From assembly GCA_046598935.1 (NCBI GenBank), contig JBKJHW010000046.1, positions 26,346 through 90,345 on the forward strand: a stretch of DNA of 64,000 nt. Reading direction: 5' to 3'. The translations under genes were made by a program, and so were the position numbers. This DNA comes from SCUN01 sp046598935. Its GTDB lineage: Bacteria > Acidobacteriota > Vicinamibacteria > Vicinamibacterales > SCN-69-37. Of the stretch, positions 1-6,253 are shown one piece after another. How positions within the stretch are numbered: position 1 is the stretch's first letter; each line of letters starts with the position of its first letter. The notes under the pieces are model-generated. The model saw only the letters and a program-made list of their open reading frames with translations, was not told the origin of the DNA and did no database searches.

Positions 1-600
1 CGGTCCGTTCTGGTCGGCGACGACGAAGTCGGCGGCGGTGAGTGTGAGCTGGGTGCCGTCGAGGGCGGAGAAGGGCTCGTTGCCGTTCGCGCGGCGCACC
101 GACAACGGCAGCGACAGGCGATCGGCGTCGAACGCGTGCGTCGGCTGGCCGGTCGTCATCATCACGTAGTTGGTGAGATCGGCGTAGAGACTCTTTGAGC
201 GCTGGCCGATCGCGATGAGCCGCTGCTTCATCCACGCCGGAGTGTCGCGCACCGTAACGTTCTCAATTCGCGTCGCGGTGAACCGGCGGCACACGGCCGG
301 ATCGATGCTGCCCACCATCTGCGCGGCTGTGAGCGCGGGCTCTTCAGCCGGCCGCGGCGTCAGCGGCGTCAGCGGCACTTTGAAGATGGCCGCCAACTCC
401 CTCGCGACGCCGTAGTGGCCCCAGAGATCCGGCCGGTTCGTCAGCGACTTATTGTCGACTTCGAGAATGGCATCGCCGTCCGCTTCATGGACGCCCTCCA
501 CTTCGACCGTCGACATCGTGAGCTGATGAGCGATGTCTTTTGGCGTGAGGCCCGCCGGGAGCGTGACGTAGTCCGCGATCCAGTTCAGTGAGATTTTCAT
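1..600 (-). CDS. pheT: Phenylalanyl-tRNA synthetase beta subunit, N-terminal part
   Basis: The first 200 codons are present and the rest lies beyond the window edge. PheT is the large subunit of the (alpha-beta)2 enzyme that charges tRNA-Phe in the cytoplasm. The start MKISLNWIADYVTLP and the later EVDNKSLTNRPDLWGHYGVA segment are the typical PheT N-terminus and the start of the B1/B3 region. This copy seems to lack the usual N-terminal EMAP/tRNA-binding stretch and passes quickly to the RPDLWGH motif. The ATG overlaps the pheS stop codon by 4 bp (ATGA), so the two are translationally coupled, as expected for equimolar subunits. Confidence 0.95.
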   Translation of the reverse strand, partial: MKISLNWIADYVTLPAGLTPKDIAHQLTMSTVEVEGVHEADGDAILEVDNKSLTNRPDLWGHYGVARELAAIFKVPLTPLTPRPAEEPALTAAQMVGSIDPAVCRRFTATRIENVTVRDTPAWMKQRLIAIGQRSKSLYADLTNYVMMTTGQPTHAFDADRLSLPLSVRRANGNEPFSALDGTQLTLTAADFVVADQNGP

Positions 601-1634
601 CGGAACTGGCTCAGGAATCGGAGATCCGCAGAATGGAACAATCGCACGTCATCGATTCCGTACCGCATCATCACCAGCCGGTCCAGACCGACGTTCACGT
701 AGAAGCCCATCCACTCGTTGTGATCGAGGCCGCCGGCTTTGAACACGTTCGGATGCGGCATCCCGCCCGGCATCACCTCGATCCAGCCGACCTGCTTGCA
801 CACCTTGCAGCCCGCGCCGTTGCAGATGACGCACTCCATGTCGATTTCGAATCCCGGTTCGACGAATGGAAAGAATCCTGCGCGCATTCGCGTCTTGACG
901 GGCCTGCCAAAGACCGTGCTCAACACCGTTCGGATGAGGAGCTGTCCGGCGCTCCATGGCAGGTTCTTTTCGACGATGAGGGCTTCGTATTGGAAGAAGG
1001 CGCGCTCGTGCCGCGCGTCGGTGGTTTCGTTGCGGAAGACGCGGCCGGGATAGACGAACCGGAAGGGCGGTTTATGCCGCTGCATGTAACGCACGCTCGC
1101 GCCGGTAAGGTGCGGGCGGATGCAGAGGCGGTCGGCGCCGCGCGCCGAGGTATCGCCGTCGAGCCAGTACGTATCCATGCTTTCGCGCGCCGGGTGGTCC
1201 GGTGGGAAGTTCATGTGATCGAACTCGTAGAGTTCGCTCGTGACCTCGGGACCTTCGAAGACCTCGAAGTTGAGGGCCGCGAAGGCGTCGTTGAGGTCGT
1301 ACATCATCTGAATGGTCGGGTGGAGGCCGCCGTTCTGCGGCCGGATGCCCGGCATCGTCGTGTCGATCGGCCGCGAGAGCACCGACGCGGTGTCCATGAG
1401 CTCGGCGCGGCGCGCGTCGATTGCTGCGGTTGCGTCGGTCTTTAGCGCATTGATCAGAGCGCCGACGGTCTTGCGCTCCGCGATATCGACCGCGCCGAGG
1501 CCCTTGAGCATCTCGGTGATCGTCCCTTTGCGGCCGAGCAGCGACACGCGCAGCTCTTCGATGCGCTCGAGCGTCGAGGCGGCCTGGATGTCGGCAAGCG
1601 ACTCGCGCCGCAGGGCGTCAATACGATCGTTCAT
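597..1634 (-). CDS. pheS: Phenylalanyl-tRNA synthetase alpha subunit
   Basis: 345 residues, normal for PheS. It holds the class II catalytic core of the PheST enzyme. The N-terminus is the helical tRNA-binding arm. Motif 2 is seen at FVYPGRVFRNETTDARHE and motif 3 at GLDRLVMMRYGIDDVR. Around residues 265-280 there is a C-x2-C-x4-C-x2-C zinc knuckle (CVICNGAGCKVC), which is found in one subgroup of bacterial PheS proteins. The gene is followed by pheT with a 4-bp overlap. A TACAAT box lies 9 nt before the ATG and no strong Shine-Dalgarno is visible. The upstream gap is occupied by a large inverted palindrome. Confidence 0.97.
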   Translation of the reverse strand: MNDRIDALRRESLADIQAASTLERIEELRVSLLGRKGTITEMLKGLGAVDIAERKTVGALINALKTDATAAIDARRAELMDTASVLSRPIDTTMPGIRPQNGGLHPTIQMMYDLNDAFAALNFEVFEGPEVTSELYEFDHMNFPPDHPARESMDTYWLDGDTSARGADRLCIRPHLTGASVRYMQRHKPPFRFVYPGRVFRNETTDARHERAFFQYEALIVEKNLPWSAGQLLIRTVLSTVFGRPVKTRMRAGFFPFVEPGFEIDMECVICNGAGCKVCKQVGWIEVMPGGMPHPNVFKAGGLDHNEWMGFYVNVGLDRLVMMRYGIDDVRLFHSADLRFLSQFR

Positions 1635-1643
1635 GCGGGGTTG

Positions 1644-1649
1644 ATTGTA
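1644..1649 (-). promoter_or_regulatory. Possible -10 box of pheS (TACAAT)
   Basis: TACAAT ends 9 nt before the pheS ATG, and no convincing ribosome-binding site lies between. It fits the TANNNT spacing pattern seen at other starts here, so pheST may have its own very short-leader transcript. No clear -35 is seen. Confidence 0.35.
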
Positions 1650-1652
1650 CGA

Positions 1653-1721
1653 AAGAAAACGACATCGGGTGTCGTTTCCGCCGTGCGGACCAACGGAAAC
1701 GACACCCGATGTCGTTTTCTT
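1653..1721. repeat. Family A palindromic doublet (REPIN-like), intergenic
   Basis: Two 21-nt palindromic units (8-bp arms AAACGACA/TGTCGTTT around a 5-nt TCGGG or CCCGA core) lie head to head at 1657-1677 and 1697-1717. Including flanks, the arms at 1653-1680 and 1694-1721 are a perfect 28-bp inverted repeat with a 13-nt loop. The element begins right beside the stop codon of the DUF4242 gene and fills the gap to pheS, so in RNA it would be a very stable hairpin between two co-directional genes. The same unit recurs at 9.6, 44.7, 50.1 and 55.0 kb. Confidence 0.9.
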
Positions 1722-1994
1722 CTACTCGGCCGTCGTCGGATCGATGATCGCGTGCACGCGTGCGACTGAATTGGCGGGGAAGCCGCCTTGCTTCGCGTGC
1801 TCGCGGACGGCCTGCTCGTTCGGCGCGTTGTAGACGCAGTAGATCTTGTTGTCGGTGACGTAGCTGTGCACCCACTGAATCGACGGCCCCATGCCGCTCA
1901 GGACGCCGCATGATTTCTGGGAGATGCCTTTCAAGTCGGCCGCAGAGAGATTACCGGCACCAGGGATTTCGCGTTCGATGACGTACTTCGGCAT
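1722..1994 (-). CDS. DUF4242 domain small protein
   Basis: 90 residues, cytoplasmic, no signal peptide. The start MPKYVIEREIPGAG and the layout (YVIER, ISQKSCGVL, WVHSYVTDNKIYCVY, ending in VARVHAIIDPTTA) are those of DUF4242, a small ferredoxin-like fold family that includes SCO4226-type nickel-binding proteins. Its role in bacteria is not settled. A strong Shine-Dalgarno (AGGAG, about 8 nt before the ATG) supports the start. It interrupts the otherwise classic rplT-pheS order. A terminator lies upstream, so it starts a separate transcript, and a family A palindrome abuts its stop codon. Confidence 0.85.
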   Translation of the reverse strand: MPKYVIEREIPGAGNLSAADLKGISQKSCGVLSGMGPSIQWVHSYVTDNKIYCVYNAPNEQAVREHAKQGGFPANSVARVHAIIDPTTAE

Positions 1995-2040
1995 GGCGGT
2001 GCTCCTAAGGGGAACGCTGCGATCTTAACCGCACCCTGAC

Positions 2041-2072
2041 AAAAAAAGAAGGCGCCCACCGAAGTAGGCGCC
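2041..2072 (-). terminator. Rho-independent terminator after rplT
   Basis: On the minus strand the RNA forms GGCGCCTAC-TTCG-GTGGGCGCC, a 9-bp stem with one G-U pair and a UUCG tetraloop, followed by UUCUUUUUUU. It lies 38 nt after the rplT stop and ends the thrS-infC-rpmI-rplT transcript before the DUF4242/pheST genes. Confidence 0.88.
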
Positions 2073-2109
2073 CTCAAGACTTCTGCCTTCTGCCCTTTGC
2101 CTTCTGCCC

Positions 2110-2472
2110 TTACTTGGTCGCGACCGCCGCCTTGGCCTGCTCGGCGACCTTCGCGAACGCGGTCGAGTGACGCGCGGCCAATTCTGCAAGGCTCTTGCGG
2201 TCTAACCCGATCCCGGCCTGTTTGAGGCCGCGGATGAGCTGGCCGTAGGTGAGGCCATTCTGGCGCGCGGCTGCGTTGATGCGGACGACCCAGAGCCTGC
2301 GGAAGTCGCGCTTTTTGCGGCGGCGTCCCGAAAACGCGTAGTTGTCGGCCTTCGCAACGGCTTCCTGAGCGGCCTGGTACAGCTTGCTCTTGGTGGCGTA
2401 AAAGCCCTTCGCGCGCTTCAGCAGCTTCTTGCGCTTCGCGCGGCGGACTGTTCCTCGTTTAACTCGCGGCAT
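2110..2472 (-). CDS. rplT: 50S ribosomal protein L20
   Basis: 120 residues, the usual length. L20 binds 23S rRNA early in large-subunit assembly. MPRVKRGTVRRAKRKKLLKRAKG is the conserved basic N-terminal extension, followed by GFYATKSKLYQAAQEAV and the globular domain with RRKKRDFRRLWVVRINAAAR. It lies 15 nt after rpmI in the conserved infC-rpmI-rplT operon. In Proteobacteria and Firmicutes this operon is autoregulated by L20 or IF3 binding to the leader; whether that holds here is not visible. A terminator follows. Confidence 0.98.
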   Translation of the reverse strand: MPRVKRGTVRRAKRKKLLKRAKGFYATKSKLYQAAQEAVAKADNYAFSGRRRKKRDFRRLWVVRINAAARQNGLTYGQLIRGLKQAGIGLDRKSLAELAARHSTAFAKVAEQAKAAVATK

Positions 2473-2487
2473 TGGTCTAAATCCTTC

Positions 2488-2685
2488 TTAGGCGTACGGC
2501 AGCATGCGCTTGACGCGCCGCTGATCCGATTCGTGAACCACCACCGACCCGCGGGCGTTGCGCTTGCGGTTGGTCGGCTTGCTGGTGAGAATGTGGCGCT
2601 TGAACGCCTGGGCTCGCGTGAACTTGCCCGTCGCGGTCTTCTTGAAGCGCTTGGCCGCGCCCCGATGTGTTTTCAGTTTCGGCAT
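2488..2685 (-). CDS. rpmI: 50S ribosomal protein L35
   Basis: 65 residues, very basic, the usual L35 size. The N-terminus MPKLKTHRGAAKRFKKTATG and the ARAQAFKRHILTSKPTNRKR segment are diagnostic. It lies 20 nt after infC and 15 nt before rplT, with a purine-rich Shine-Dalgarno (GAGAGAACG) before the ATG. It is co-transcribed with its neighbours. Confidence 0.97.
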   Translation of the reverse strand: MPKLKTHRGAAKRFKKTATGKFTRAQAFKRHILTSKPTNRKRNARGSVVVHESDQRRVKRMLPYA

Positions 2686-2705
2686 GGTCGTTCTCTCTCG
2701 TCCTT

Positions 2706-3311
2706 CTAGTCGTTCTGTTCGGTCGTCTTTGATGACTGCTCGGCTTCCTGCTGCCGTGCCGCCACCCGTTTCGCCGCGCCGGGTCTCGGCGCGAAAATCG
2801 TGTGCAGCTGATTGCCTTCCTGTCGCGGTGTCGATTCAATCACCGCGATGTCGTCCACTTCGTACATCAACCGCTCCAGGATCTTCATGCCGATTTCCGG
2901 GTGAGCGTTTTCCCGCCCGCGGAAGAAGATCGTGGCCTTCACTTTGTCGCCGTCAGCCAGGAAGCGCTCGATGTGCTTCTTCTTGAACTGATAGTCGTGC
3001 TCGTCCACCTTCGGCCGGAACTTGATCTCCTTGACCAGGATGACCTTCTGGTGCTTCTTGGCCGAGCGGGCCTTCTTCTGCTGCTCGTACTGAAACTTCC
3101 CGAAGTCCATGATCCGGCAGACCGGCGGAACGGCCGATGCCGAGATCTCAACGAGATCGAGGCCTTTGGCTTTGGCTATCGCCAGCGCTGCCGGCGGGGC
3201 CATGATGCCCAGCTGCTCGCCGTCGTCGTCGATCACGCGAATTTCGCGTACCCGAATGCGTTCGTTGATCCGCGTGCGATCGTCCCTACGCGGCGTGCGA
3301 TCAAAAGCGAT
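2706..3311 (-). CDS. infC: Translation initiation factor IF-3, probable AUC start
   Basis: IF3 keeps 30S subunits free of 50S and proofreads the start codon. Both domains are present: the N-domain with INERIRVREIRVIDDDGEQLG and the C-domain with KEIKFRPKVDEHDYQFKKKH. The first GTG in frame (3234-3236) falls in the middle of the conserved N-terminal strand, so it cannot be the true start. Reading upstream in frame to the stop at 3324-3326 there is no ATG, GTG or TTG. An ATC at 3309-3311 follows GAGGGGG by 7 nt, giving a 201-residue protein starting (M)AFDRTPRRDD. Rare starts (AUU, AUC) are known for infC and allow IF3 to repress its own translation. The gap to thrS is 25 nt. Confidence 0.9.
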   Translation of the reverse strand: MAFDRTPRRDDRTRINERIRVREIRVIDDDGEQLGIMAPPAALAIAKAKGLDLVEISASAVPPVCRIMDFGKFQYEQQKKARSAKKHQKVILVKEIKFRPKVDEHDYQFKKKHIERFLADGDKVKATIFFRGRENAHPEIGMKILERLMYEVDDIAVIESTPRQEGNQLHTIFAPRPGAAKRVAARQQEAEQSSKTTEQND

Positions 3312-3336
3312 AAGGCAACCCCCTCAAAAAAACCTG

Positions 3337-5355
3337 TTACGACCGCTCGGCGTTTTCACGCCGCGCGGCTTCGACAAACGCGCCGACCGGGGACCCGCCC
3401 TGATCGCCGCCCGCCCGAGTTCTGACAGACACCGTCCCCTCCGCTACTTCGCGGTCGCCGATGACCAGCATGTAGGGGACCTTCTGTAACTGGGCCTCTC
3501 GAATCTTATAACCAATCTTCTCGTTGCGCCCGTCCACAGTGGCCCGGAGGCCGGCGGCCTCGAGCTGGGCCAGGACCTGGTGCCCATATTCCGCCTGCCG
3601 GTCGGCCATGGGCATGACCCGGACCTGCTCGGGGGCCAGCCATAGGGGGAATGCCCCCGCGAAGTGCTCGATCAGGATGGCAATAAACCGCTCAAAACTG
3701 CCAAAAATCGCCCGGTGGATGACCACAGGCTGGTGCTCGGTGTTGTCGGCCCCGACGTATTTGAGGCCGAATCGGGCCGGCATCTGGTAGTCGAGCTGGA
3801 TCGTGCCGCACTGCCATTTCCGGCCGATCGCGTCCGTAATGTCGAAGTCGATCTTGGGCCCGTAGAAGGCGCCGTCGCCTTCATTGATGACGTAGCTCAC
3901 GCCGGCCGCCTCGAGCGCGCGCTTCAGCTCGGCTTCGGCGTGATCCCAGGTCGCGCGCTCGCCCAGAAACTCCACCGGCCGCGTCGACAATTTCACTTCG
4001 TACGGCAGCTTGAAGTCGCCGTAGACGCGCTTGACGAGGCCCAGTAACGCTTCAACCTCAGCGCCGATCTGCGACTCCATCACGAAGCAATGCGCGTCGT
4101 CCTGCGAGAACTGGCGGACGCGCGTGAGGCCGCCGAGCACGCCGGATGCCTCGTTGCGATGGAGCGCGGTCTGCTCGTGAAGACGCAACGGCAGATCGCG
4201 ATAGCTCCGCGTCTCGCTGCCGAACACCAGCATATGGCCCGGGCAGTTCATGGCCTTCGTCGCCATATCGTGTGCGTCAGTGCCCGCCTGCCTACCAGCT
4301 TCACCAGTGCCCGCCTGCTGAGGAACTCCACCAGCTTTGGCGGCGTCCGCAAGATCACGCGATTGCACCAGGAACATGTTCTCGCGGTAGTGCGCCCAAT
4401 GGCCTGACGTTTCCCACAGCGCTTTGTTGAAGATGATCGGTGTCTTCACCTCGGCGTAGCCGGCGGGGAAGAGCACTTCGCGCATGTAGTTGGCGAGCAG
4501 GTTATAGACGAGCGTGCCCTTGCCCAGCCAGAACGCCGCGCCGGGCGCCCACTGGTGGAACATGAACAGGCCGAGGTCCTTGCCGATCTTGCGATGGTCG
4601 CGCTTCTTCGCTTCCTCGACCTGCGTGAGGTGCGCTTTCAGCTCGTCTTGGTTGAAGAAGGCCGTGCCGTAGATGCGCTGCATCGGGGCATTTTTCGCAT
4701 CGCCCTTCCAGTACGCGTTCGACGTGTTGAGCAGCTTGAACGCCTTGAGGCTTCCTGTCGAGGGCACGTGCGGGCCGACGCAAAAGTCGACGAAGGTGTC
4801 GCGGTCCTTGATCGTGTAGCAGGACACGTCTTTCTGTCCGGCCGTCTTCTCTTCGATCAGTTGCACCTTGAGCGGCTCGCCGCGCTGCCTGAAAAACTCG
4901 ATCGCGTCCTCGCGCGGCCAGCTCTGGCGTTCGTACACCAGGCCCTGCTTGGCGAGTTCCAGCATCTTCTTTTCGATCTTCTCGATGTCTTCCGGCACGA
5001 ACGGGCGCGGGACGACGAAGTCGTAGAAGAAGCCTTCGTCGGTGGCCGGACCAATGCCGCACTGCACGCCGGGGAAGAGTTGGGTGACGGCCGCCGCGAG
5101 CAGATGCGCCGTCGAATGACGGACCATCATCAGCGCGTCTTTGCCGGTGTCGCCGTCGGCACTTCCCGGAATGACGAGCTTGAGGCTCACGTCTTCGTTG
5201 AGGGGATAGCTGAGATCGACCAGCCTGCCGTCGACCGACGCGCCGATGGCCTTCTTCAACACGCTCATGGGGAGAGCGGAGCTCGCGAATTCACGAACCG
5301 TCGTCCCAGGAGCGATGCTCCTCTGTGATCCGTCAGGCAGAGTGATGGTTACCAT
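3337..5355 (-). CDS. thrS: Threonyl-tRNA synthetase
   Basis: 672 residues from the ATG at 5353-5355, which starts MVTITLPDGSQ directly on the TGS domain; a TTG nine codons upstream is less likely. Order: TGS domain, editing/SAD domain with RHSTAHLLAAAV, class II core, anticodon-binding domain (RVMPMADRQAEYG onward). Expected zinc ligands are visible: Cys in MNCPGHM, His in DDAHCF and His in VIHRAIFGS. An alanine/glycine/glutamine-rich insertion just before MNCPGHM (about residues 335-362) is unusual and contains a direct repeat. It is the first gene of the thrS-infC-rpmI-rplT operon and is preceded by a purine-rich leader. Confidence 0.97.
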   Translation of the reverse strand: MVTITLPDGSQRSIAPGTTVREFASSALPMSVLKKAIGASVDGRLVDLSYPLNEDVSLKLVIPGSADGDTGKDALMMVRHSTAHLLAAAVTQLFPGVQCGIGPATDEGFFYDFVVPRPFVPEDIEKIEKKMLELAKQGLVYERQSWPREDAIEFFRQRGEPLKVQLIEEKTAGQKDVSCYTIKDRDTFVDFCVGPHVPSTGSLKAFKLLNTSNAYWKGDAKNAPMQRIYGTAFFNQDELKAHLTQVEEAKKRDHRKIGKDLGLFMFHQWAPGAAFWLGKGTLVYNLLANYMREVLFPAGYAEVKTPIIFNKALWETSGHWAHYRENMFLVQSRDLADAAKAGGVPQQAGTGEAGRQAGTDAHDMATKAMNCPGHMLVFGSETRSYRDLPLRLHEQTALHRNEASGVLGGLTRVRQFSQDDAHCFVMESQIGAEVEALLGLVKRVYGDFKLPYEVKLSTRPVEFLGERATWDHAEAELKRALEAAGVSYVINEGDGAFYGPKIDFDITDAIGRKWQCGTIQLDYQMPARFGLKYVGADNTEHQPVVIHRAIFGSFERFIAILIEHFAGAFPLWLAPEQVRVMPMADRQAEYGHQVLAQLEAAGLRATVDGRNEKIGYKIREAQLQKVPYMLVIGDREVAEGTVSVRTRAGGDQGGSPVGAFVEAARRENAERS
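4279..4318. repeat. Direct repeat inside thrS insertion
   Basis: AGTGCCCGCCTGC occurs at 4279-4291 and 4306-4318, 27 nt apart, so nine codons. The protein shows this as two QAGT blocks separated by GEAGR. It lies in the non-conserved insertion of ThrRS. Confidence 0.7.
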
Positions 5356-5573
5356 GAGCGTGCCTGATAGGGCAGAGGGCAAAGGGCAGAGGGCATAGGT
5401 AGAGGAAACAGGAAAGAGGCCAGGTCAGAGGTCATAGATGAATCGTTGAGGGAACAGGGAGCCATAGAAGCCAAGCCTTTGACCTTTTTCCTATGACCTG
5501 GCCTTTGTCCTCAGTCCTCTACCTCTGATCTTTGCCCTCTGCCCTTGGCCCTTTCAAGCGAGAGGTCAAAGGT
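5356..5573 (-). other. thrS leader with simple-sequence inverted arms
   Basis: 218 nt between thrS and tRNA-Val without a gene. It holds monotonous AGGGCAGAGGGCAAAGGGC-like purine runs (5370-5450) and matching pyrimidine runs (5476-5557), including CCAGGTCA...CATAG against CTATGACCTGG, so the transcript could fold into a long imperfect hairpin. Similar words occur at 2083-2110. I see no T-box core. Function unknown. Confidence 0.5.
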
Positions 5574-5650
5574 TGGTAGGCACGCACGGACTCGAACCGT
5601 GGACCTCCTGCATGTCAAGCAGGCGCTCTAACCAGCTGAGCTACGCGCCT
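5574..5650 (-). tRNA. tRNA-Val (anticodon GAC)
   Basis: On the minus strand a full cloverleaf folds: 7-bp acceptor AGGCGCG/CGTGCCT, D-arm GCTCAGCTGGTTAGAGC, anticodon stem CCTGC/GCAGG around loop TTGACAT (anticodon GAC, valine), T-arm CACGG-TTCGAGT-CCGTG, discriminator A. The CCA end is encoded at 5574-5576. It reads GUC and GUU codons. It lies between hup and thrS in the same direction. Confidence 0.96.
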
Positions 5651-5712
5651 ATCTGTCGCGAATTCCGCGTCAAATACGAACGACAAGTATAGCCCAATCG
5701 CCCGATATCAAA

Positions 5713-5748
5713 TAGCAAAGGGCCGCCCCGGTGAACCCGAGACGGCCC
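5713..5748 (-). terminator. Probable terminator after the HU gene
   Basis: The minus-strand RNA pairs GGGCCGTCTCGG with CCGGGGCGGCCC (12 bp, two G-U pairs) around a 5-nt loop and continues UUUGCUAUUU. The U-run is interrupted, so it is a weaker terminator than the one after rplT. It lies 43 nt past the hup stop. Confidence 0.65.
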
Positions 5749-5755
5749 CAATAAC

Positions 5756-5784
5756 CAGCTAACCAGATGGTCAGCTAACCAGAT
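5756..5784. repeat. Short direct repeat beyond hup
   Basis: CAGCTAACCAGAT occurs twice (5756-5768 and 5772-5784) between the hup stop and its terminator. No function is evident. Confidence 0.5.
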
Positions 5785-5790
5785 TCACGC

Positions 5791-6066
5791 CTATTTATTC
5801 ACTGCCACCTTCAACGCTTTGCCCGCCGTGAACCGGGCCACCCGGCGCTTCGGAATCTTGACCGTTTTCCCGTTCTGCGGGTTGCGGCCCAGACGCGCCT
5901 TGCGGTTCGACGTCTTGAACGTGCCAAAGCCGACGAACGTAACGGGCTGACCCTTCTTCAGCGACTTGACGATCCCGTCAATCAGGGAATCAACGGTGGC
6001 TGCCGCCGCCGTCTTCGACAATCCGCAATCCTTGGCAATCTTCGCGACAATTTCCTGCTTGTTCAT
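5791..6066 (-). CDS. hup: DNA-binding protein HU
   Basis: 91 residues. HU is a small dimeric nucleoid protein that bends DNA. MNKQEIVAKIAKDCGLSKTA, the central GFGTFKTSNRKARLGRNPQNG and the beta-arm proline region are the full family pattern. A TAGAAT box lies exactly 6 nt before the ATG with no Shine-Dalgarno, so the mRNA is probably leaderless. It is monocistronic, with a hairpin after it. Confidence 0.97.
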   Translation of the reverse strand: MNKQEIVAKIAKDCGLSKTAAAATVDSLIDGIVKSLKKGQPVTFVGFGTFKTSNRKARLGRNPQNGKTVKIPKRRVARFTAGKALKVAVNK

Positions 6067-6072
6067 CCGGGT

Positions 6073-6078
6073 ATTCTA
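6073..6078 (-). promoter_or_regulatory. TANNNT box of hup (TAGAAT), leaderless type
   Basis: TAGAAT is separated from the hup ATG by only ACCCGG (6 nt), the spacing expected when transcription begins at the start codon. There is no room for a Shine-Dalgarno. Confidence 0.6.
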
Positions 6079-6253
6079 GCCCGGCGATAATTTTCGTACA
6101 ACCATCCGCGCGCGGCTACTTGGCCAGGCACGTCCCCGGAACAGTGCGCACCGTCTTCACGTGCAGGTCGTACACCACCGCCGCCGGCGTCGTGACCTTT
6201 GATGTCTGAGCACCCTCGGCGGCTTTTGAGCACACGGTGCGCAGTGGCGCGCC

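Noticed and set aside
1653..1721. Ordinary intrinsic terminator
   Set aside because: The same sequence occurs inside coding regions and next to unrelated genes, and the U-run is not in the right place, so a dispersed element explains it better; it might still stop transcription.
5356..5573. T-box riboswitch upstream of thrS
   Set aside because: No T-box sequence, specifier loop or terminator/antiterminator pair could be recognised.
6107..6253. Protein-like reading after the S41 stop (VVYDLHVKTVRTVPGTCLAK)
   Set aside because: It is in the frame of the upstream gene but behind its stop, has only GTG starts and fewer than 50 codons; could be a relic, but evidence is too thin.
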